The translations under genes were made by a program, and so were the position numbers. The notes below the pieces were generated by a model, which was not told where the DNA came from, made no database searches, and was given only the letters and a program-made list of their open reading frames with translations. A DNA stretch of 56,265 bases, from positions 1 through 56,265 of the forward strand of contig JASWJB010000294.1 of the NCBI GenBank assembly GCA_032433595.1, given 5' to 3'. Positions 10,494 through 20,741 of this stretch are shown here, in pieces. The stretch comes from Conoideocrella luteorostrata. Taxonomy: Eukaryota > Ascomycota > Sordariomycetes > Hypocreales > Clavicipitaceae. Positions within the stretch are counted from its first letter, which is position 1. Each line of letters begins with the position of its first letter.

Positions 10494-13336
10494 GGCGCCG
10501 AGCACATAACTCCAGACCATTCCCGGAAATCAGATATTTTGCAGGCAGGCAGGTGTCTTGGATTGCTACAATTTGTATCTATTTTATTTGACTTCGTTCA
10601 ACGTACGGCTAGGTCTGCCTTTCGACGTGCTGCTGTCCGACAATCACGTTGCTCGCCTGCATTTTGAGCATTTGACAAGGAGACGATGAGGAAGTAGGCT
10701 ATGCATCCTAAATGAATAGCATTCTAGTCGAGCCAATAGTGTGATCTATCGAGCCAGCGTCTGTAGTATTGCTGCATTATGGAACTGGGGCTACAAAGTT
10801 TACCACCAAGCAGCATCCTCGTAGAACACCTTCTTGGCAAAGTGGTACAGATCAGGTAGCAGCCTAGTTACTAAGATTGCTATATCTTCCATGCAATACC
10901 GAACTGAGCTCCGCCTAAGATTTGGAGATACGATAATAGCGTACCTATCAGGGAGGCTGTCACCAGCTCCAAGCCTACGTCATGGACGAAGGCCTGCAAT
11001 TTGTCATAGTTGGTGTTATAGGAGAGCTTGTCGCAGTAGCAGATGGCCTCACACGAGGTTATACCAACAAGATGTTGGAGACGACTCGGTTCATTCAGCT
11101 AGAGCTTGGAAAGTGACAGCAGACTGTGCGAGCATATCGAATAAGCGATCGCGCATGATGTAGACCCAAGGATGGCCAGATCGACTTTCTCGATCGCATG
11201 GACCCGTCGACTCTTTGATACTTAGAGGGGGCAGATACCTCACCATCAGCTTCACTTTGCAGATGCGGGGATCTGGCATGACATGGGGTGGGACTTTGAG
11301 GGCTTGGCGGCTATTGTAACCACTTGATTCAGGCATGCCTGATTAGTGCGTTGACAATTACTGAAACTATTTGGGCCTTCTGGATTCAATAGACGTACCT
11401 GACTCCGCGATTCACTATGTCCAATCGTCTGATATACTCTATGTAGGCTTTATCAATTTGTTTGGTATTCTTGAGAGTATAATATTTGACAGCCCTGTCG
11501 TGTGCTGCCTGTCTAGCCCGACCAAGTGTTTTACGGAGAGACATGGAGCTGCCTGCATGGAAAAGCCCCCTCCATTTTGAGTGACAGACTTTTCCACAAT
11601 TTTGTCACCGATAAGAGAAGGAATTGATCGTACGGATACTTCTATCGACCCTATCAGCAATGTGTTGCGGGTTTTTGCGATGGGAGTATGAGGCTAGCAG
11701 ATCTACTGGACAAAGTTCAGGTGCCATGATGTTGCGGTTTCTCTGGCTCGCCTGTAGCGGATTAGGACAAATGTGGGTTTAGAGAACAAGGCAGGCTTGG
11801 AGTACGAGGAGAAAGAGTTTGTGCACATTGTAAGACTCTAATTGTTTACACAACGAATATAAGAGCTTTTGCGTAACAGCGCTGGCCCAGAGTGCATAAT
11901 GAGTGCTCTGATGGGGTTGATGGTCTACGGGCTGGTAGTGAACCAAACGGGGGTTTCCTGTGACGCTTTCGACCGGATAACGGCGTGTTGATTTGGTGTC
12001 GCGGACAATTTCCATACAGATGTGTGAATGATGGTGTCTGGTCACGGTGGATTGGCGGCTCAAAGTACCGATGGTTCCGGGGAAACAGGTCAAGGTTGAT
12101 TACTAGGCTCAACGCTCGGCTGATCCTCTCTCTTGCCAGACTGAATTACTATACATATTCCATCTTTACGCACGCATCTACGTAACCAGTTCGGTGATTG
12201 ACACGTCCGTGCCCGAATATGACATGCCAAAAGGAGCATCACGTTTCACTTCATGCCAAAAAGCGGAGAAAATGCCTCGAGATTAGTTCTCGGCGGCCCG
12301 AAGATGGGGCTTCGAGATTGGCGCACCACGTCACACCAATGCGGCCCAATGACATTGGAAGGTACAAATTTCACAGAGATGATCGCTTTGCTCAACACGA
12401 CAGACCCACCAGTTTTGGTGAAGTCCCGATCGCAGGTGCCGGAGCCTATTGGGGCACAAGACATCCTGGCATGGCTGATGGAGAATTCCCTGTTGATGAT
12501 GCCGTTATTCACGGTGAGCTGGGCTATCAGACAAGATCTCTGAGGTGTTTCATCTGATTGAACAAATGTGAATAGCTAGCTCTCCCTAAGAATGTCAGGT
12601 TCATCTCAGCTCCAGCACGTCGACAATCACTGGCAAGATTCATGCGAGGAGAGAAGATGGAACTAAGTTCTCTCTTCTTTCTCAATATCACTTTATCCTA
12701 CAGAGCTCCATCACTCAAATTCTTACGGATTTCTTGCTAATCAAAGAGGATGAAATAGACAGCGCCTGATCCCGACCAGCTAGGCGAGGATATCGCGGAG
12801 CTTCATCGCAGGAGCGCAGGCGAGTCCCCCAATGGTAAATTCAGCTTTCACGTCGTGACTTGCGATGGACGTATCACTTGTTTCTCACACCAGTAGGGGC
12901 CATGGTCCCTTTTGTAACTCATGTAGTGGAAGAGTCGAATAGTCCATCTAGTGAGTCTAATTTGGGTAAGAGAGTGCGAGTACAGATTGAAGGACCTGCA
13001 TTTTATGCCGCGTTATCGATGCTCATCTCCGAGACGGCGGATATTATTGCTTCATCTAGGTCTATTTAATGAATTCTGGGCTTGTCAGGCTCTGTGAAGG
13101 TAGGAGTTGACAAGAAAGTCATCGGGCGTAGCGCGTCTCAGACGTGTTTGGAGAGACGGAGACAAAGAATCGCAACGGAATACAAGATCTATCATCTCCC
13201 TTGTTTCTAGACACGAATGCTGTGGGATCAATAGGAGGGTGTCAAATCCATGTACATTCATGTTGCTATTGTGTGTGTGCGTGACATGTGTTGCTATGCA
13301 TGTGTGATATGTTCCTAAAGTCTACATCAAACCCAT
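10494..13336. other. Gene-poor stretch of 2.8 kb
   Basis: Only short ORFs occur. Parts look like decayed coding sequence: around 10970-11115 (+) one frame reads about 45 coding-like residues (GLQFVIVGVIGELVAVADG...) before stops, and 11091-11336 (-) and 12198-12557 (+) give coding-like stretches without a recognised family. No transposon ends or intact gene were seen. Confidence 0.4.
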
Positions 13337-14452
13337 TCAATCTTCCTTGTCCCCCTGAAGCCTCTTCGACCAGACCCCAACCTCGAAAAACCACCTAACC
13401 GCCGCTTCTGCCAACCGTGTCGGTAAAAGTGTACTCACAATCCAGGCGCCGTACGAAAACCCCCCAGCCCAATACCAATCCGGCGTTCGGCCAAACCAAC
13501 CTCCAAGCCAGCCCTCACCCTTGAGAGCTTGCTTCACGATCTGCTCTGCGTATGCATGTGTATCCACAGTCCCTTTGGTCTGGCTAAACCGCAGTCGTTG
13601 CACAAAGACATCCTCAACGGGCTTGTACAGCGAATCCTCAGGCAGGGCACGATCAAAATGGTTCATGATGTTGGAGCGAACGGTGCCCGTCATGGCAACC
13701 ATGACGCGGACATTGAAGGGCTGCAGCTCCATCCGCAGAACGCGGGAGTATGAGTTGAGTGCGCCCTTGGTGGAAGCATAGATACTAGCGAAGAGGTAAG
13801 GCATCACTGAGGAGACGGATGAAATTTGCAGTATGAGTCCGCGCGCCGGGATGAGGAGACTCGCAAAGGATTGGCACATGGCCATGGGGCCGAGGACGTT
13901 GGCTTCGAAGGAATGGCGAACGTCATCAATATCAATATCCAAAGCTGGTATTGTATGCGTAACGCCGCTAAAGAGTCGTGCCGGATCAGCTGTTTCTGAG
14001 CTTCGACAGCTTAGGAGCCGGTCCGCTTGACATGAAAGAACTTACGCATTGTTAACGAGAATATCGAGCTTGCCGCCGGTGATGCTGGCGACTTCAGCTT
14101 TGCATGCAGCAATGCTCTCCGCGTTCGTAACTTCCAGCTGGACGGCACTCATACCCAGCTCCTCAAGCGCCTTCAACGCTTCGCGTTGTCTAGCTGTGGC
14201 GATGACATGGCAACCTGTCCGGCTCATATCATTAGCATCCTATTTGATGAAAAGGGCATGATGAGTGGCGCACATACCCTGCTTATGAAACTCCAAGGCC
14301 AGTGCGTGTCCAATACCCCCGGGCGAGCAGCTTCAGAATCAGTGAGAATCGATTGATACGCATATCTTAAACGAAGGATTCGTGGTTGACGTGGCTTCGT
14401 TTCATTTGCTTACCTACCCTGTAATGAGAACCGTTTTCCGAGCAGAGAGCAT
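13337..14452 (-). CDS. Short-chain dehydrogenase/reductase, AYR1-like, 295 aa
   Basis: Exons 14418-14452, 14278-14330, 14046-14214 and 13337-13967, with introns of 87, 63 and 78 nt. The product has the classical SDR layout: nucleotide motif TGCSPGGIG at 11-19, NNAG at about 84-87, catalytic Y149-x3-K153 (YASTK) and the serine run near 135-139. The C-terminal tail (GRTPDWYWAGG followed by a hydrophobic stretch) resembles yeast Ayr1, the NADPH-dependent 1-acyl-dihydroxyacetone-phosphate reductase of lipid droplets and ER. The exact substrate is inference. An out-of-frame ATG at 14460 overlaps the true start at 14452 and could lower translation. The gene stands alone between two gene-poor stretches. 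Confidence 0.92.
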
Positions 14453-15005
14453 CGTAACATAAGCTCACTTTAGTGTAGAGACTCTCTCTGATCGATGGTG
14501 GAAATGGAAATTAATAAGGTAAACGCCTGGAGGTGTCTCTTTTTCGAAGTGTGAACGCTTTTATTTCGTCACGTCGTAGTAAGCATTATCGCGGTGTATG
14601 CACAAGCATTGACGGATGCCGAGGCTCACCCTGCGGATGAAACGCGTTGGATGATTCTCTCCTAGCCTCCGACCGACCGTCGCACCGCCCCTGCCTTCCC
14701 AACGTCATCAAGTCACAATGTTGGCCAGGGTCGGAGATTCCTCGTCGACACCTGTGCGAAGTATTGATGCTCAAAACAAGACGATTTCTACACGTGGTTT
14801 TATTTAATGCAGACAAGCTACGCCATACACATGAGGCTACCTGACCCAGAGAAAATAAACGCCTGGTTACCGAAGTATTATACCGTGTTACGCCAAGCCA
14901 TGCATGTCCCATATGCCTGCTAAACACAGAACATGAGATAAGGATCATAACAAAAAAATAACAGAGAAAGAAAATATTAATATCGCGTAGTCTCCCCCCA
15001 AATAG
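14453..15005. other. Intergenic region
   Basis: Stretch of 550 bp without a supported gene, holding the promoter of the SDR gene and the 3' flank of the surface-protein gene. Only chance ORFs on both strands. Confidence 0.6.
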
Positions 15006-15956
15006 CTATTGATATATCCCGGAATGTCTTGGGGGTTGCGAACCCTCCATCTCCGCGGCCAAATGCGTACGCGCAGGTGCGCTCGACGCATCCAGCTCAT
15101 ACGTCTGTCCCATCGCACCATGCATCGCCGGTTGGTGACCCGGCATTATAGCCATATCGTCATGTAGAGGAGGACTCGCATACGGCCCGGCATACTGCAC
15201 AGAAGTCCTCTGCGATTGAAGACCAGGCGATGGGCTCTTTCCCCATGAAGCCTTCTGATCGGATCCGAATTGGCTATAGTCGGGAGATGGCTCGTTCGGG
15301 GGAAACGTAGTTGGCGTATTGTGATTGTAATACTCGCTTTGGCCAAGCATCGGATGCGATTCCACCTCCGTCTTCCCTCTGCGCCTCCGAATGCAAAACA
15401 TCACCAAGCCCATCAGAGCAATCAGTCCCGCAATCGAAGACCCCGCTGCAATTCCAATCACAGCTCCTTTCGGAAGACCTTCCGACTTGTTGCCATGATC
15501 TGACGCGCCTGTAGGACTAGCCGTTGCCGTGCCGCTCGCAGTCGTTGTCGTTGTCGTTGTCGTTGACGTTGACATTGACGTCGCTGTTGAACTCGCAGAT
15601 GTAGTGGTCGTTTTGACAACCCCATCCGCAGCATCAAAAAACTCCTGCTGGCTAATCGTCATTGGCGTCCCTGAAGTGGCACATGCGTCGGCCATGGTAG
15701 TGTACACTGCTTTCACGTCGGCTTTATCCGACCTGCCTAGACACTGGGCCGCATTGGTGATGAAGTTTCCGCCATTACTGCAAAGACAAGAGTTGAGAGC
15801 CTTGGCGTCGTCACCTGTGCACTTTGACGATTTGGACGCGTCGTTGAGGCATGTCTGGGCCTTGGGGGGGTAAAATGAAAAGTCGCTTTCCAATGCGGCG
15901 CATACTGAGGGGAGAAGGAAGAACAACGAGAGAAATTGGGTTCGTTTCCGCGCCAT
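15006..15956 (-). CDS. Secreted-domain, single-pass membrane protein with Ser/Thr-rich linker, 316 aa
   Basis: Single exon starting at the ATG at 15956, which opens a clear signal peptide (RKRTQFLSLFFLLPSVCA, residues 3-20). The mature ectodomain has six cysteines (C36, C46, C57, C59, C72, C92), reminiscent of small CFEM-like domains but not a full match. A Ser/Thr-rich linker (about 115-150) follows, probably O-mannosylated and encoded partly by a six-base repeat. Then come one transmembrane helix (about 164-188), an RRRRG stop-transfer and a Pro/Ser-rich cytoplasmic tail. This is the layout of fungal cell-wall sensors (Mid2/Wsc-like), so a wall-sensing or adhesion role is plausible but unproven. 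The frame is open upstream to 16232, but without a signal peptide there. Confidence 0.85.
   Translation of the reverse strand: MARKRTQFLSLFFLLPSVCAALESDFSFYPPKAQTCLNDASKSSKCTGDDAKALNSCLCSNGGNFITNAAQCLGRSDKADVKAVYTTMADACATSGTPMTISQQEFFDAADGVVKTTTTSASSTATSMSTSTTTTTTTTASGTATASPTGASDHGNKSEGLPKGAVIGIAAGSSIAGLIALMGLVMFCIRRRRGKTEVESHPMLGQSEYYNHNTPTTFPPNEPSPDYSQFGSDQKASWGKSPSPGLQSQRTSVQYAGPYASPPLHDDMAIMPGHQPAMHGAMGQTYELDASSAPARTHLAAEMEGSQPPRHSGIYQ
15541..15576. repeat. Six-base microsatellite (GTCGTT)n inside the surface-protein gene
   Basis: Near-perfect copies of GTCGTT on the plus strand, decaying to GACGTT. On the coding strand they encode a Thr run of the Ser/Thr-rich linker, so copy-number change would lengthen or shorten the linker in frame. 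Confidence 0.75.
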
Positions 15957-17244
15957 GATGTGGATTGTTCTTTTGAGCCTTGGACCTTCGTTGGTTAGGG
16001 TGAGACTTGTACCGGAGGTGCGTCGCAGGAGGATATAAAGACGATGAATCAATTGCGCGACAGACAGAATTACGATGTCCAGTCTAGCACTACGGAGATT
16101 TTGGCGAGTGTTGAGGTTCAAGTTTTCCTTGACAAGTCTCGGCGTTCGGAAATGAGGAGGAAAGAAGTGAAACAAAGACAATGCACCAACACCGCATAAC
16201 TCACTGGCAACGACTGAACACCAGGGTGGCACAGTTCAAGATGGCATGGAATGAATGAGTGCGTAGAGCTGGGCAACGGGGCATCCCTGTAGGGCTTCTT
16301 TAAGGCTGACGTTCTCGCCCATGACGCCCATCCCAATTTATCCCGGATTTGCGGCTCCCGGCCTTGGGTTCTACTAAGCGTATTTTAGTGTCAATTTGCC
16401 CATCACCAGCCATCACCAGCCATAACCAACGCCGTCCATGCTCCTCTGCATTGCTCCAGACCTGTCCGGCCAACACTTCCACCATCTGCGTACGGGGAGT
16501 ACGGAGTAACTACTCACATGCTGTATTCAACCCTCCCTCAACTCTGTCTGGCGCTGCATCTACCCATACTTAAACGAGAATTCCTGGCCAATCACATCAC
16601 CCCCTCATCCAGCCCAGCACTAGCGACGCTGTATTTCCTGCCCTGCCCTGTTGCCGGTCCGTGTGCTGCATCTCGCGTCAGCATAAATAGACAAGACACC
16701 ATCGCGGTGGCTCCGCAGGCCATGCTCAGCCTCCCTCCCCGTCATAATCATAGGGGAGGCTGGCATGGCTGGGCAGTCCACCAAGCTTTCTTAGTTAGTT
16801 AGCCTGCTGAGTCGGGATCAGCGCCTGGCTTGCGGAACCGGATGGAATAGTTATCAACCCGTGGCTGCTGCGTGCCAAATTTAGTATCCCTACGTCAGAT
16901 CTCGCCTGGGACCTGCTGCCAATACAGAGCCGGTGCCATCCCTTGGGATGTCGAGAGGCCTCAGGCAAGCCACTAGACCCACTTCAAATGCGATGCATGC
17001 TAGGGACTTCCAGTGCGAGCGTTTTGACCCATCGTGGATGATCCTCTAGTCCTGACATAAGAAAAATGATTGAGAAGATTGCAGACTGTCTTGACATGTA
17101 GTAGTTAGGCAAGAAGATATTCAAATTCGACAAGTCTCACGAGTTTGCCATTGTGTATGCAATCCATGTTATTTAAGGCATCGGGAAGGGGCAAAGAGGC
17201 ATTTATTGCATAATCGTCAAGTCTATATCAAATCATCTATGTAA
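15957..17244. other. Intergenic region
   Basis: Stretch of 1.3 kb upstream of the surface-protein gene and downstream of REI1. It contains one copy of the dispersed ACGGAGTA motif (16501-16508) but no supported gene. Confidence 0.6.
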
Positions 17245-18974
17245 CTAACCACCGCCATCATAACGGTAGTAGTACGTCTTTTGGTTATTCGCCCTCTGAC
17301 CATATGATAAGTTAGTCCTCTTGGCGTTGAACTGCTCCCGATCCCGTCCGCGTTGCTCAGATTTGCGCACTGCTTTCTTCTTCTCGTCGGATACATTGGC
17401 CAAACCGGCGGCCCCACGAGGTACAATGTCCCGTTTGTAGCGCTGTCCATTACGAAGAACCACGCTACGATCTTTGTTGTTGCTTTCCTCAGCATCGGAA
17501 TCAGCACCCTCAATTGCAAGACGCTCGGCCCGCTCTTCTGGCGTTGGATAGCTGTTGAGATTCTGGCGGAAATACTTGTTCAAAGACCGATGACCAACGG
17601 ATTTGCCAGATGGTAGGTGCAATTCGTAGTCGTCGTAAAATGCAGCATGCGTGTGCTTGTGCGCACGAGAGTGAAAGCCATCGACTTGGCGGCGGTGACG
17701 AGGATCATGACTTGAGTGGTGCGGGTGCCTATTAAGACGCTCGTACTGGTGGATGTGGCCTTCAGCAGGAACGGCGGTAAGATCTGCTGAATCAAGGGAT
17801 GATGCTGAGCTGTCTGTTTCCCAGCCTTCCGCATCCTCGCCTACATTCATCTCCTTTCCGTCTTCGCCCGTAAGTTTTGCCTTCCTTCTTGCACCAAGCC
17901 TAGCACCACCACGCTCCCCTTCTTCGGTATCTGAATCCTCCTCATCCTCTTCACCATCAGAATATGTGCTTCGGAAGTCATAAAAGTCGCCAATAACAAG
18001 TTGCTCCTGCTCCGTGGTGAAAGGTATTTTGCAGTGACCCTTGTCACGCATATGTGTCTGCACACCAAACACGGTTGATTTGAACTTGCCGCAACTCAAA
18101 CACTCATGGTATACGCTAATCTGGCGCTGAAGATGCTTCATAAGGCCCTCCAGATCTGTTAGATACGCCCTTTCGGGGATGAACATTCCGTGAAAGCGCT
18201 CCATATGCTGGACACTAAGAGGTAGTGAAGGAGACTCAAAATTGCAGAAAATGCACGAGTTCAATGTCCAGGTGGGTTCGGCCGCAGAGTGGGATGGTGT
18301 CGCTGATTCGGAATCTTCCTCTGTTGCACCATCCTTGCGAGCTGCAGGTCTGGGATTGGAAGGCCTGCTAACAGGCGATGGCCGTTGTTCCGCTGATGAC
18401 ACCTTGGCTTTTTGTAGGCTTTCAATAACCTGGTTAAATTCATCTTCGGCGTCTGAGTCGAGGTCATCCTTGGCAACTGAAGTTGGCTCTCCAAGTGAAA
18501 ATGTCGAGCTGATCATAGAGGTAGTCTCATCATCTTGACGGTGACGTGGGCCACCAACGGCAGCCTCGTTAGCCTTGTGCTTGGAGCTCAGCAAGTGATT
18601 CTGGTACGCATTTTCGCTGTAATACGTTTTGGTGCAAATTTCGCACGTCCGCTCAAAGTAAGCTTTATCAGCCTCTGCTACAGACGAAGCACGAGCTTGA
18701 AGGACCTTTTCGGTGAAGATCTCCGAGGAAATTGGCGGGAGTGAAGCGACTCGACGTTTCAGATTGTACCGGCTGGTTCGGAAAAGTCAGTATCAGACCT
18801 ATAGTTTAGGTTCCGCGAATTTTGGTGACAATAAGAGCAAACATACTGCCAGTCACTCTTCATGTGACCCTTTTGCAAGTCAATATTGCGATATGCGACC
18901 TGGCATGTGTTACAAGTGTATGGGTGCGACGCAGCCGTGCCAGCGCCAGCAGGCGCGGCAGTGACACTGGTCAT
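17245..18974 (-). CDS. REI1: Cytoplasmic 60S subunit biogenesis factor REI1-like, 551 aa
   Basis: Exons 18847-18974 and 17245-18772; the 74-nt intron splits the first conserved block, and splicing yields KSDWHRYNLKRRVASLPP, a signature of the Rei1/Reh1/ZNF622 family. C2H2 fingers: YTCNTCQVAY (about 20-45), RTCEICTKTYYSENAYQNHLLSSKHK (split here for length; about 90-115), NSCIFCNF...HMERFHG, and HECLSCGKF...HMRDKGHC. Acidic stretches (SDGEEDEEDSDTEEGE) lie between the fingers and the basic C-terminal block KRDIVPRG. In yeast Rei1 acts on late cytoplasmic pre-60S particles, helps remove Arx1 and probes the exit tunnel. The gene is divergent from the HECT ligase across 1.8 kb. Confidence 0.95.
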
Positions 18975-20741
18975 GATAGAGCACAGTAAAAGGTCTTATC
19001 AAGTAGACGGATTTATTGCAAACGTAGTGAGGTTCTAGGGTTATGGCTTTGGTGTAGGTGTCGCAAAGTTTGGAGGAAAACTATGCCAATCTAGCGTCGT
19101 GGAAGTGAGGACGGACAGGCGTTTATGACTTGATGGCACGGAATTATTAATTAGTGGCAAAGAAGTTTTTTGGTGGCGGGGTTCGTAGAAATGGCAGAAT
19201 TCTGAGGGAAGGCGGCGGGGCAGGGCCGCTTAGGTAGGAGACATGACTGTGCACAGAATGGAAGGCGGTGGGCGATATGACCAGTCGATAACTGCTAGTA
19301 TGAGATGACCAAGTCATGCCAGCTAATAGTTAGTTACGGACTAATTATTAGTCTGTTGTTGACCCTAACTACGGAGCAAGCTTGTTCTGCATGTAAAATA
19401 CGTAGTAGCGTAGCCTGATATGTCACGACGCTTTATTATTTTATCCACAGTGACACATCTTTAAGGCAGCTGCTGTTTGAGATATTTAAGACGTGGAAGG
19501 ATGTATTCTCAGGGGTAATTATTTCACCCTCGTAGACCATGATGAGGAACCAAAAGACAGTATGCAAATTAAATCCTGCTTATAACTAGAAGTAGCTGAA
19601 AGTAGCTGCAAGCAGCTGATGATGATATCGCAGCGGTGATTTTGCCGCTGCATCTACGAAGCCCTCATCAAGAGAGAGCAGGCAAAGTTTGACAATCCCT
19701 GGCGGCGGGATAGTCAGACTGCAGAGAGCGAGCTATCATGATAACTTCGTAGACATATTAGAGTTGTACCTTTGCTGGCCGACATTTAGGACGGGAGATG
19801 TTTGCTTGGAATAATTTAACCCGAGTCGCAGGCTCAAAGAGTGTAACATACGAGCACCCAGTGTAATAACTTTATCGGTATTCTGTAGCCATACCCGTCT
19901 AGTCCTGAATAGTTCCACAGCATCTTGTTTTCCGGTGACGGCTAATGGCGGTGGTGGTAGGTGTTGATATATGGAGGGAAGTACGAAGTAGGTGTCGGCA
20001 GTCTTGGCAGCAGAGAAGTCCGTCCTCATGACATTGTGCGAAGTTAAATCAGCGTGTCTACAATACATAACTGGAGCGGACGCTGCTGCTTGTGCCACTC
20101 CGTTCGTCATTAGTAGACAACTAACTACGGAGTAGTTAGATCCATAATCAGGATCGGGCCCTTAATGCATCGAATGCCGAGTGTCGCAGGGACGTGAACT
20201 TAAGAATCGCCACATTGAGGGAGGGGGTCTCCTGCAATAGCCCTGCCGGGCAGCAACGGCTGTCATTCGTGGCGATGAGCGACGCCATTGCGTTGACTTA
20301 TGTCTGAAGTTTTGAAATTGTCTGGCAGGTTCGGCGGGCTGCACCGCTGATTGGTGTTTGGCGGTTATAATGCTGCAGTGCTCCGTACCCACTGGTACGG
20401 TTGCACCGGCCAAGATTAATGCGCGGGAACCAGTGTTTGCCAGACTCCATCCACTAACAGTCCACTAATACAGCGGGATACCCACACCTGGCTCAAGCGC
20501 CCAGCCCAGGAAGGGGCTCCCAACGACACCAAGTTTACGGGCAGACAACGGAGTAGGACTAAGTCAGCCGTCACTCAGCCGCCCATTGACCTCTTTCAAC
20601 CAGCGCTTATCCCACCGCCAACTCTCACCCTCCATCCATCAATCACGGTGGCTGATCCTAATCACGACACCTAGTAATTCGGCACTTTTACGATTATACT
20701 ACACAGCCGATGCATCGCCTGACCACGACTCATCTCTCATC
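18975..20741. other. Intergenic region of the REI1/HECT divergent pair
   Basis: Stretch of 1.77 kb without a supported gene. It contains a 19-bp perfect palindrome with a 3-nt centre (20121-20139) and two exact copies of the ACGGAGTA motif (20127-20134, 20548-20555). A 124-codon minus ORF at 19736-20110 has no recognisable features. Confidence 0.6.
20121..20139. repeat. Palindrome CTAACTAC-GGA-GTAGTTAG
   Basis: Two 8-bp arms pair perfectly around a 3-nt centre (arms 20121-20128 and 20132-20139). It embeds the ACGGAGTA core that recurs across the window. It could be a protein-binding site or a remnant of a small inverted-repeat element; the sequence does not decide. Confidence 0.7.

Noticed and set aside
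12198..12557. 119-codon plus-strand ORF in the gene-poor stretch
   Set aside because: Overlaps other open frames of equal length and matches no family that can be recognised by eye.
15529..15873. Val-rich plus-strand ORF of 114 codons
   Set aside because: Antisense product of the Thr-coding microsatellite in the surface-protein gene.
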